From contig NZ_KV823563.1 in NCBI RefSeq assembly GCF_001815985.1, positions 1-38,874 of the forward strand: a DNA stretch of 38,874 nucleotides, written 5' to 3'. Below are positions 8,230-14,940 of this stretch, one piece after another; the first letter of the stretch is position 1, and each line of letters starts with the position of its first letter. The stretch comes from Corynebacterium sp. HMSC27B11 (GTDB taxonomy: Bacteria; Actinomycetota; Actinomycetes; Mycobacteriales; Mycobacteriaceae). The position numbers and the translations under genes are program-made. The notes beneath the pieces are model-generated. The model saw only the letters and a program-made list of their open reading frames with translations, made no database searches and was not told the DNA's origin.

Positions 8230-10188
8230 ATGTGTGGCCTACTTGGTTTACTGTCCGCCGACGGCACTGCCAACACGTTCACCGACCCGGTCGCTGAAGC
8301 GCTGCCGTGCATGCGTCACCGTGGTCCGGATGATAGCGGCACCTGGAACGACGACGATGTGGTCTTCGGCTTCAACCGCCTGTCCATCATCGACCTGGAG
8401 CACTCCCACCAGCCGCTGCAGTGGGGGCCGGCGGATCAACCGAACCGCTACTCCATGACCTTCAACGGCGAGATCTACAACTACGTCGAACTGCGCGAGG
8501 AGCTCCAGGAGCTGGGTTACTCCTTTAATACCGGCGGCGACGGCGAGCCGATCGTCGTTGGTTTCCACCACTGGGGTGCCGATGTGGTCAACCACCTGCG
8601 TGGCATGTTCGGCATCGCGATCTGGGATTCGGTGGAGCGCCGCCTGTTCCTCGCTCGCGATCCGTTCGGCATCAAGCCGATGTACCTGGCGTCGACAGAC
8701 AAAGCGACGGTCTTCTCCTCCGAGAAGAAGTGCATCCTTTCCCTTGCGGACGCCATCGGCCTGAACCTCGATCTGGATCCCCGGGCTATTGCTCACTACA
8801 CAGATCTGCAGTACGTCCCTGAGCCGGAGAGCCTGCACAAGAACATCTTCCGTCTGGAGTCGGGCTCCCGCGCGTTCGTCACTCCCCCAGCGGAGGGCGC
8901 GAAGGGTGGCTGCACCATCGAGGAGGAGCGTTACTTCGAGCCGAAGTTCCCGGTGGCCAAGGTTCCGGCGGGCGGCGAGGATGCCCTCTTCCAGCGCATC
9001 GCCGAGGCCCTGGAGGATTCCGTGGCCAAGCACATGCGCGCGGATGTCACGGTGGGTTCCTTCCTCTCCGGTGGCATCGACTCCACGGCCATCGCCACGC
9101 TGGCCAAGCGCCACAACCCGGACCTGCTGACCTTCACCACCGGTTTCCAGCGCGAGGGTTACTCCGAGGTGGACGTCGCGGCGGAGTCCGCTGCGGCGAT
9201 CGGCGCGGAGCACATCGTCAAGGTGGTCAGCCCGGAGGAGTTCGCCGACGCGGTGCCGAAGATCATGTGGTACCTGGACGACCCGGTTGCCGACCCGGCG
9301 CTGGTGCCGCTGTACTTTGTGGCAGCCGAAGCCCGCAAGCACGTGAAGGTCGTGCTCTCCGGCGAGGGCGCAGATGAGCTCTTCGGTGGCTACACCATTT
9401 ATAAGGAGCCTTTGAGCCTCGCCCCGTTCGAGAAGATTCCGAGCCCTATTAATAAGGTGCTGGCGAAGCTGGGCGACGCACTGCCAGACGGCGTGCGTGG
9501 TAAGTCGCTGCTGCAGCGCGGCACGATGTCCATGGAGGAGCGCTACTACGGCAACGCCCGCTCCTTCAACTACGAGCAGCTGGAGCGCGTGCTGCGCGAG
9601 GTGCGCCCGGAGTGGGATCACCGGGAGGTGACCGCCCCGATCTACGCGAAGTCGAAGGACATGGATCCGGTGGCCCGCATGCAGCACCTGGATCTATTCA
9701 CCTGGCTGCGCGGGGACATTCTGGTCAAGGCGGACAAGATCACGATGGCGAACTCTCTGGAGCTGCGAGTCCCGTTCCTGGACAAGGTCGTTTTCGACGT
9801 CGCGGAGACCCTGCCGATCGACATGAAGATCTCCCATGGGACGACGAAGTACGCGCTGCGTAAGGCGATGGAGCGCATCGTTCCGGAGCACGTGCTCAAC
9901 CGCAAGAAGCTGGGCTTCCCAGTGCCGATCCGCCACTGGTTGGCCGGCGACGAGCTCTACGGCTGGGCGAAGAAGCACATCGAGGATTCCCAGACGGATC
10001 ACATCTTCAACAAGGCCGAGGTTCTGGCGATGCTCGAGGAGCACCGGACGGCGATGAACTCTGGTTCCGGCCCGGATCACTCCCGCCGCCTGTGGACGGT
10101 GCTGGCGTTCATGATCTGGCACGGCATCTTCGTGGAGAAGCGCATCGACCCGGGCATCAGCGAGCAGGACTACCCGGTGAAGCTCTAA
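8230..10188 (+). CDS. asnB: Glutamine-hydrolysing asparagine synthase-like amidotransferase (LtsA type)
   Basis: A 652-residue class II glutamine amidotransferase. The catalytic Cys2 directly follows Met1 (MCGLLGLL), so the start is secure. The glutaminase domain shows RHRGPDDSG, FNRLSIIDL, FNGEIYNY and GDGEPI. The C-terminal synthetase domain has the ATP-pyrophosphatase loop S280-G-G-I-D-S285, LSGEGADELFGGY and VPFLD. In corynebacteria the homologue in this position next to ctaC is LtsA, which amidates diaminopimelate in peptidoglycan and affects lysozyme sensitivity and glutamate excretion; it is often annotated as asparagine synthetase. The assignment to LtsA rests on neighbourhood and length (about 640 residues) and is inference; asparagine synthesis is the alternative. 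AGGAG lies 14 bases before the ATG, longer than usual. Confidence 0.92.
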   Translation: MCGLLGLLSADGTANTFTDPVAEALPCMRHRGPDDSGTWNDDDVVFGFNRLSIIDLEHSHQPLQWGPADQPNRYSMTFNGEIYNYVELREELQELGYSFNTGGDGEPIVVGFHHWGADVVNHLRGMFGIAIWDSVERRLFLARDPFGIKPMYLASTDKATVFSSEKKCILSLADAIGLNLDLDPRAIAHYTDLQYVPEPESLHKNIFRLESGSRAFVTPPAEGAKGGCTIEEERYFEPKFPVAKVPAGGEDALFQRIAEALEDSVAKHMRADVTVGSFLSGGIDSTAIATLAKRHNPDLLTFTTGFQREGYSEVDVAAESAAAIGAEHIVKVVSPEEFADAVPKIMWYLDDPVADPALVPLYFVAAEARKHVKVVLSGEGADELFGGYTIYKEPLSLAPFEKIPSPINKVLAKLGDALPDGVRGKSLLQRGTMSMEERYYGNARSFNYEQLERVLREVRPEWDHREVTAPIYAKSKDMDPVARMQHLDLFTWLRGDILVKADKITMANSLELRVPFLDKVVFDVAETLPIDMKISHGTTKYALRKAMERIVPEHVLNRKKLGFPVPIRHWLAGDELYGWAKKHIEDSQTDHIFNKAEVLAMLEEHRTAMNSGSGPDHSRRLWTVLAFMIWHGIFVEKRIDPGISEQDYPVKL

Positions 10189-10330
10189 GGCCACGCTCTT
10201 AGGCCGCTGGGCCTGGGGCGGGAAGCCCGCGCCCTAGGCCCTACTTCCCCCCCCCGGGCCCTAGCCTGTGACCCCTGCCAAGCCCTGGGACCTCACCGCT
10301 CGCTAGCCCCTGTTGGGCTCCTTGCAACAA

Positions 10331-10370
10331 AAACGCCGCGGCACCCACTCGACGTGGGGCCGCGGCGTTT
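10331..10370. terminator. Terminator between convergent asnB and Fe-S carrier gene
   Basis: AAACGCCGCGGC (10331-10342) pairs perfectly with GCCGCGGCGTTT (10359-10370), and CCCAC/GTGGG extends the stem inside the loop. A-rich sequence before and TTT after allow it to work in both directions. A second small hairpin (ACCCCGC/GCGGGGT, 10392-10409) lies closer to the minus-strand gene. Confidence 0.8.
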
Positions 10371-10427
10371 CGCCGTCCTGCCTCTTTTGCTACCCCGCAG
10401 CCGCGGGGTTAAGGGCCTTTCTTCGGC

Positions 10428-10772
10428 TTAGGAGAAGGAGTCGCCGCAGGCGCAGGAGCCGGAAGCGTTCGGGTTGTCGATCGTGAAGCCCTGGGACTCG
10501 ATGGTGTCCGCGAAGTCGATCTTCGCGCCCATCAGGTATGGGGCGGACATGCGGTCGACGACCAGGTTCACGCCCTCGTACTCGTCCTTCAGGTCTCCGT
10601 CCAGGGAGCGGTCATCGAAGAACAGCTGGTAACGCAGGCCAGCGCAGCCACCTGGCTGGACCGCGATGCGCAGTGCCAGGTCGTCGCGACCCTCCTGGGC
10701 CAGCAGGGAGCTTGCCTTGGCCACAGCGGCGTCGGTCAGCTCAACACCCGTGACCTTCTCTGGGGCAGTCAT
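10428..10772 (-). CDS. erpA: A-type iron-sulfur carrier (HesB/IscA/ErpA family)
   Basis: A 114-residue cytoplasmic protein that binds and delivers [2Fe-2S] or [4Fe-4S] clusters to client proteins. The three conserved cysteines are Cys43 in PGGCAGLRY and Cys107/Cys109 in the C-terminal SCACGDSF. The family usually ends C-G-C-G-x-S-F, so Ala replaces the middle Gly here. Length is typical. A good ribosome binding site (GAGGAGG) lies six bases before the ATG. In corynebacteria a HesB-like gene beside ltsA and ctaC is the familiar order. Which A-type member (ErpA or IscA) cannot be decided from sequence alone. Confidence 0.88.
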   Translation of the reverse strand: MTAPEKVTGVELTDAAVAKASSLLAQEGRDDLALRIAVQPGGCAGLRYQLFFDDRSLDGDLKDEYEGVNLVVDRMSAPYLMGAKIDFADTIESQGFTIDNPNASGSCACGDSFS

Positions 10773-10919
10773 ATTTCCTCCTCAATAAGGATGGTTTCGA
10801 TGCTCGTTTAGGTTACTCGCGAAGCGGTGCGAATTCCACAAGCTCGCGCTCCGTCCTCCCGTACAACGAACGTTGCCGCGAAACTATTCCATCCTTTTGA
10901 TAGCCCCCTGATTCTGCTC

Positions 10920-10925
10920 TAGCCT
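10920..10925 (+). promoter_or_regulatory. -10 box placed for leaderless DUF3043 transcript
   Basis: TAGCCT ends seven bases before the GTG at 10933. That spacing puts the transcription start at or next to the start codon, and no usable ribosome binding site precedes the GTG. Confidence 0.5.
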
Positions 10926-10932
10926 AAGAGGC

Positions 10933-11643
10933 GTGAAAAAGTCGCGTAAGAAGAGCACATCCACCTCCGCTGCCGCCAGCACCGCCGCAGCATCCGCCGA
11001 GGCCACCCCAGAGGCTGGGGACAAGCAGCCTGCCAACAAGGCCTTCACCCCGCCGAAGGGTCGGCCGACCCCGAAGCGTAACGAGCAGGAGCGCCAGGCC
11101 GGCGTGCGCCGCGGCCCATACCAGGGCCCCGAGACCCCGGCCGAGGCCCGCAAGCGCCGTAAGGAGCTCAAGGCCTCCATGTCCAAGGAGGAGTACAAGG
11201 AGCTCAAGGCCAAGGAGCGTCGGGAGCGCGAGGCCGAGCGCCGCCACATTAACGAGCGCATGATGGCCGGCGACGAGCGCTACCTCATGGACCGCGATAA
11301 GGGTCCGGAGCGTCGCTTCGTTCGCGACTGGGTGGATTCGCACCGCTACCTCGGCAACTACTTCATGCCGATCGCGCTGGTCGTGGTCGTGATCATGGTG
11401 ATCGGCCTGCGCAACCCGATGCTGGCGAACACCGCCTCCCTGGTGATGTTCGGCATCCTGATCCTCATGGTCATCGAGGGCATCATCCTTGGCCGCAGGG
11501 TCAACCGCCTGGTGCGCGAGAAGTACCCGGACACCACGCTGGGTAAGTTCGGGCTGGGCATGTACGCCTTCGGCCGCGCGACGATGATCCGCAAGATGCG
11601 TAACCCTGCCCCGCAGGTAGAGATCGGCGAGGACGTTCGCTAA
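10933..11643 (+). CDS. DUF3043 family membrane protein
   Basis: A 236-residue actinobacterial membrane protein of unknown function. The N-terminal half is hydrophilic and highly charged, with a Lys/Ser/Ala-rich start, a RRGPYQGPETPAEARKRRKELK segment that is a family mark, and a charged helix up to about residue 125. Two membrane helices follow (about 143-158 and 165-188), ending in an Arg-rich loop GRRVNRLVREKYPD. The GTG start is taken because the charged N-terminus of the family begins there. The stop is directly followed by the ATG of cobT (TAAATG), so the two are probably cotranscribed. No function can be assigned. Confidence 0.85.
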   Translation: MKKSRKKSTSTSAAASTAAASAEATPEAGDKQPANKAFTPPKGRPTPKRNEQERQAGVRRGPYQGPETPAEARKRRKELKASMSKEEYKELKAKERREREAERRHINERMMAGDERYLMDRDKGPERRFVRDWVDSHRYLGNYFMPIALVVVVIMVIGLRNPMLANTASLVMFGILILMVIEGIILGRRVNRLVREKYPDTTLGKFGLGMYAFGRATMIRKMRNPAPQVEIGEDVR

Positions 11644-12627
11644 ATGGCAGTGGACTTCACGGCCGTGGAAGCAGTCGATCCGACGCGCGTTGCTGAGGCG
11701 ACCCGCCGGCTGGAGGCGACGACGATGGCTGCCGGTGGCGGCCGTGCGAGCTTGGGGGAGCTCGCCGCCTGGGGTGGCTGGTTGGCGGCCTGCCAGGGCC
11801 GGGAGCTGCCCGCCGCGCTGGAGCGCGTGACCTTGGCGGTCGTCGCTGGTGAGCCAGCAACGACGCCTGCCGTGTCCATTCTCCCCGAGGATTCTCTGGC
11901 CCAGGTGGGCGAGCTGTATGCCTCGGGTCGCTCCCCCGTCGCCGCCGCTGCTGTGGCCCAGGATGTTCGGGTGGAGTTTATCGACGCCAACACCGCGGCC
12001 GCCGATCAGCTTTCCACCGAGCAGGCCTCCCCTGGGGCGGAGCCCGGCATCGAGGAGTGGCTAGCGGCCGGTGCGGCCTTCGCCGATGCGGAGGCCGATA
12101 AGGGCACGGAGCTGCTGCTGCTCGGCGATTTCGGCCCAGGCACCACGACCGCGGCCGCAACGATCATTGGCGCGATCTGCGGGATCGAGCCGGTGAAGGT
12201 GATCGGGTGGGGCTCAGGCATTGATGACCAGGGCTGGCGGCGCAAGGTCGCCCAGATTCGCGACGGCATGTTCGCGGTGCGGGATGTGCGCACGGAGCCC
12301 CGCGAGATCCTCGCCCGGGTGGCCGCGCCGCATATCGCGGTGCTGACCGGGATCCTCGCGCAGGCCGCGATTCGCCGCACCCCGGTGATCTTCGATGGTG
12401 CGGGCTGCGCGGCGGCCGCGCTGTGCGCGCAGATGCTGGCTCCCACCGCTCGCGACTGGTGGCAGCCTGCCTCCCCCGGCACGGAGCCGGCGATCGTGCC
12501 GGCGCTCGGCGCCTTGGGCTTAAGCCCAATCCTGCCGACCGGGATCGGCCTGGGTCAGGGAGCGGGTACGCTGCTGGCGCTGCCGCACTTGCGCCTGGCC
12601 ACACAGTTCGCCGAGGGCGAGGCATAA
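11644..12627 (+). CDS. cobT: CobT-like nicotinate-nucleotide:dimethylbenzimidazole phosphoribosyltransferase, divergent
   Basis: A 327-residue protein related to CobT, which activates the lower ligand of cobalamin. Family traces include SLGELAAWGGWLAACQG near the start, LGDFGPGTTTAAATIIGAICG in the middle, WGSGIDDQGWRRKV, and a C-terminal LGLSPILPTGIGLGQGAGTLLALP. Several normally invariant points differ: the GDHG box reads GEPA, the NTT of GIGNTT reads TTT, and the catalytic Glu of the C-terminal RLGEGTG motif (Glu317 in Salmonella) appears as Gln305 in GLGQGAG. cobU and cobS, its usual partners, are not found nearby; IS-bounded DNA begins 62 bp after the stop. It may be inactive, or it may act on another substrate. 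Homology is likely, function doubtful. Confidence 0.72.
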   Translation: MAVDFTAVEAVDPTRVAEATRRLEATTMAAGGGRASLGELAAWGGWLAACQGRELPAALERVTLAVVAGEPATTPAVSILPEDSLAQVGELYASGRSPVAAAAVAQDVRVEFIDANTAAADQLSTEQASPGAEPGIEEWLAAGAAFADAEADKGTELLLLGDFGPGTTTAAATIIGAICGIEPVKVIGWGSGIDDQGWRRKVAQIRDGMFAVRDVRTEPREILARVAAPHIAVLTGILAQAAIRRTPVIFDGAGCAAAALCAQMLAPTARDWWQPASPGTEPAIVPALGALGLSPILPTGIGLGQGAGTLLALPHLRLATQFAEGEA

Positions 12628-12689
12628 GACCGCACTCCCCTGATCAGCGCCCTGCCTAGCAACGCTTAAGGCCTCGGTGCCACCGAAAG

Positions 12690-12818
12690 TGAACTAGCCC
12701 CCGAAAGTTGGGCTTTTAACCCTAGGCGGTTAGGAGCTCAAGGGCCTGAGTCCGATATTGCATCGGGGTCAGGCCCTTAAAGTCGATGTTGGATGCGTGC
12801 GGTGTTGTGCCACTTACC
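12690..12818 (-). mobile_element. 3' remnant of an IS3-family (IS150-like) element
   Basis: On the minus strand a frame ending at TAG (12722-12724) reads ...TTPHASNIDFKGLTPMQY... then RTQALELLTA, like the C-terminus of an IS3-family integrase. Just beyond lies a candidate terminal inverted repeat beginning TGAACTAGCCCCCGAAAG at 12690, which resembles the TGTACTGxCCCC-type ends of the IS150 group. Only about 130 bp remain. The coding remnant is cut where an ISL3-like end starts at 12819. Confidence 0.65.
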
Positions 12819-12848
12819 GGCTCTTCTCGATTTAGAGTGCGTTGATCC
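12819..12848 (+). mobile_element. ISL3-like terminal inverted repeat
   Basis: The sequence begins GGCTCTTCTCGATTTAGAGT and continues GCGTTGATC. It closely resembles the ends of corynebacterial ISL3-family elements such as IS1207/IS31831 as I remember them. No ISL3 transposase follows; the pirin gene begins 61 bases later. It is a solo or truncated end that interrupts the IS3 remnant. Confidence 0.6.
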
Positions 12849-12897
12849 GGTCCTGTAGCTGCCCTGAAACCAGTCCCGTCCCGCCGCGCCACCGGCA

Positions 12898-12903
12898 TAG
12901 AAT
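12898..12903 (+). promoter_or_regulatory. -10 box placed for leaderless pirin transcript
   Basis: TAGAAT ends six bases before the ATG at 12910, with no Shine-Dalgarno sequence between them. This suggests transcription starting at the start codon. The box lies just inside the IS-bounded patch. Confidence 0.5.
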
Positions 12904-12909
12904 TGCGGC

Positions 12910-13524
12910 ATGGGCAAGAAGAAGACGCCGATGACGGCCCTTGAGGTCCGCATCATCCGCGCCGATGAACGCTCGACGTGGCGTGATTCGGCGCTGCTGT
13001 CTCGCCAGTCTTTCCCCGCCACCGGCAGCTTCGACCTCGAGGGCAACGCGTTCGGGCTGCTCATGGTGCACAACGACGACATCGTCGCCCCCGGCGAGGG
13101 CTTCGACATGCACCAGCACAACGACGTCGAGCTGGTCACCTGGATCATGACCGGCCGCCTGCGCCACCACGACGATGGCGGTATGGAGGGCAGCGCGGCC
13201 GGCACCGCGTCGATCCTGACGCCGGGCATGGCCCAGCGGGTCAGCGCCGGACGCAGGATCCGCCACTCCGAGCTCAACGCCTCCGGCTACCTCGACGGCA
13301 AGAAGTTGCGCGTCATCCAGGCGTGGCTGCCGTCGGACGAGATCGGTGCCGCCCCTACCCACGACGAAACCGACCTCAACGACGAGCTCACCGCCGGCAC
13401 GCTGATCCCCGTCGCCTCCGGCACTCCGGGCATGGCGCCGCTGACCATCGGCACCTCCGGCGCGACGCTGTGGGCCGGTCGATACATGGCGGGGCCTCGT
13501 GTCCGCGCGTACCGTCGGCGATGA
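12910..13524 (+). CDS. Pirin family protein, short C-terminus
   Basis: A 204-residue bicupin-like protein of the pirin family; members bind a metal and some have quercetinase activity, but most are uncharacterised. The N-terminal cupin is intact: SFPATGSFDLEGNAFGLLMVHNDDIVAPGEGFDMHQHNDVELVTW-like content includes the metal ligands of the MHQHNDVE box, followed by GRLRHHDD and AGRRIRHSELNAS. The second cupin is cut short: after TLWAGRYMAGPR the protein ends in VRAYRRR, where the family normally continues for some 30-60 residues. The stop overlaps the next ATG by four bases (ATGA). So either a deletion fused the two genes, or a frameshift shortened it. It is the first gene of the IS-bounded patch. 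Confidence 0.75.
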   Translation: MGKKKTPMTALEVRIIRADERSTWRDSALLSRQSFPATGSFDLEGNAFGLLMVHNDDIVAPGEGFDMHQHNDVELVTWIMTGRLRHHDDGGMEGSAAGTASILTPGMAQRVSAGRRIRHSELNASGYLDGKKLRVIQAWLPSDEIGAAPTHDETDLNDELTAGTLIPVASGTPGMAPLTIGTSGATLWAGRYMAGPRVRAYRRR

Positions 13525-14735
13525 TGACTGACATTAACCAGACGCCTTCCACGCCCAACTCCCCCGACTCGCCGTTCCGTTTCGCCGTCGTCGGAGTCGG
13601 CCAGATCTCGCAGCAGGCCTTCATCCCGGCTCTGCGCAGCCTCCCCGATGCGGTGGTCGCCGCCGTGGTGACCAGCTCCGACGCCAAGGCGGAGGCCGTC
13701 GCCAAGCGAACGGGTGCCGGAGCCGGACCCGACGATGACCCCGCGGCGACCGGCCGGGCGACCGCCGACGACGTGGCGGTGTACGACTACGACGAATTCC
13801 CCGAGCTGCTGAAGCGCGGCGACATCGACGGTATCTACGTGGCCACGCCGGTCTTCCGCCACCGCGAGTTCGCAGAGCCCGCGCTCGACGCCGGCATCCC
13901 GGTGCTTTTGGAGAAGCCGATGGCCGATTCCGTGGAGGATTGCGAGGCGATGATCGCGGCCTCGCAGCGCTCCGGCGCGACGTTGATGGTCGCCTACCGC
14001 ATGCACCAGGACGCCTACCTGGTGGAGCTGGCGGACATGGTCGACCGCGGCGTCATCGGCGAGACCCGCACGTTCACCTCGACGTTCGCGCACGACATCG
14101 AGGAGGCCAACCACCGCGGCCACTCCGGTTTCTGGGGCGGCCCCGTCCCCGACTTCGGCGCCTATCCCCTGAATCTGGTGCGTCATCTGTTCCGCGCTGA
14201 GCCGACGCACGTGCACGCCACCGGCGTGAGCTCGCGCGACCGCGACTTCGATTTCCAGGACGGCGCCGGCGTGACGCTGCGCTTCCCCGGTGCCCGCGTC
14301 GCGCAGTACACGCTCAGCTACAACGCCGCGGACCTGGACACGTTCCAGCTGGTGGGGTCGAAGGGCACCATCACGTCGAACTCCTGTTATGGCTTCGCGC
14401 CGGAGCCGCCGCGAAATTGGACGCTGACCACGCCGCAGGGCACGAAGACCCATGAGGCCACCTCCGTCGACCAGTTCGCCGGCGAGACCCGCTACTTCAT
14501 CGACTGCGTCCGCGCCGGCGTGCGCCCCGAGCCCGATGGCCGGGAGGGGCTCGCCGACGTGCGCATATTCGCCGCCATCGAGGAGTCGCTGCGCCTGGGC
14601 CGCGAGGTCATTCTGCCGCCGCACCAATTCGGCCCCGGCCTGAGCCGAGATCAGATCCGCTCGATCCCGCCGCGCCCGGCCGGGGAGATCCCGGAGGACG
14701 ACGAGCTCGTCGACCAGACTCCGCAGGACCGCTGA
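13521..14735 (+). CDS. Gfo/Idh/MocA family oxidoreductase
   Basis: A 404-residue NAD(P)-dependent oxidoreductase of the glucose-fructose oxidoreductase type. The Rossmann motif is FAVVGVGQISQQAFIPAL (about residues 21-38), and the family Lys of E131-K132-P133 marks the active site, followed by the MVAYRMHQDAY region. The C-terminal substrate domain includes the FWGGPVPDFGAYPLNLVRHLF helix. The substrate, probably a sugar or inositol-like polyol, cannot be named. A 15-residue insertion rich in Gly/Asp (about 66-83) sits after the second beta strand. The start is the first of two adjacent ATG codons and overlaps the pirin stop, so the two are coupled. A strong terminator follows. Confidence 0.85.
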   Translation: MMTDINQTPSTPNSPDSPFRFAVVGVGQISQQAFIPALRSLPDAVVAAVVTSSDAKAEAVAKRTGAGAGPDDDPAATGRATADDVAVYDYDEFPELLKRGDIDGIYVATPVFRHREFAEPALDAGIPVLLEKPMADSVEDCEAMIAASQRSGATLMVAYRMHQDAYLVELADMVDRGVIGETRTFTSTFAHDIEEANHRGHSGFWGGPVPDFGAYPLNLVRHLFRAEPTHVHATGVSSRDRDFDFQDGAGVTLRFPGARVAQYTLSYNAADLDTFQLVGSKGTITSNSCYGFAPEPPRNWTLTTPQGTKTHEATSVDQFAGETRYFIDCVRAGVRPEPDGREGLADVRIFAAIEESLRLGREVILPPHQFGPGLSRDQIRSIPPRPAGEIPEDDELVDQTPQDR

Positions 14736-14767
14736 CCGGGGCATTTCTCGAACCAACTCCCCCCTTC

Positions 14768-14811
14768 CGGGCCGTCGCAAAGCAGCTTTGCGACGGCCCG
14801 ATCTGGCTTTT
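14768..14811 (+). terminator. Rho-independent terminator after oxidoreductase gene
   Basis: A perfect 15-bp stem (14768-14782 with 14786-14800) with a three-base loop CAG is followed by ATCTGGCTTTT. It separates the pirin-oxidoreductase pair from the iron-box gene downstream. Confidence 0.9.
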
Positions 14812-14832
14812 CATCCCTTCTCGACAAGTAAT

Positions 14833-14851
14833 TAAGGTTAGCCTAAGCTCG
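14833..14851 (+). promoter_or_regulatory. DtxR-type iron box upstream of methyltransferase-cupin gene
   Basis: TAAGGTTAGCCTAAGCTCG matches the 19-bp DtxR consensus TTAGGTTAGCCTAACCTAA at 15 positions, including the whole core GGTTAGCCTAA. It also contains TAGCCT, a possible -10 sequence that bound DtxR would cover. It lies 89 bases before the ATG at 14941 and just after a terminator, so it most likely controls that gene. Confidence 0.75.
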
Positions 14852-14940
14852 TTCCTGATACTCAGTACTTCATATTCGGATTATTGGCGGCCACGTTCCG
14901 ACGACACCGCCACCACCGACACTCGACGAAGGAGTCACGC

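Noticed and set aside
8248..9687. 479-residue minus-strand frame opposite asnB
   Set aside because: Antisense to a gene with intact catalytic motifs, and no motif of its own.
10246..10260. C-rich tracts after asnB and after pepA (near 19590)
   Set aside because: Both contain long C runs and CTAG motifs, but no shared sequence long enough to call a repeat family.
10808..10815. TTAGGTTA half of an iron box upstream of the Fe-S carrier gene
   Set aside because: Only one half-site matches; the other half (CTCGCGAAG) bears no likeness to the consensus.
13287..14780. 497-residue minus-strand frame opposite the Gfo/Idh/MocA gene
   Set aside because: Antisense shadow; the plus strand encodes Rossmann and EKP motifs, and a terminator for the plus-strand pair lies inside this frame.
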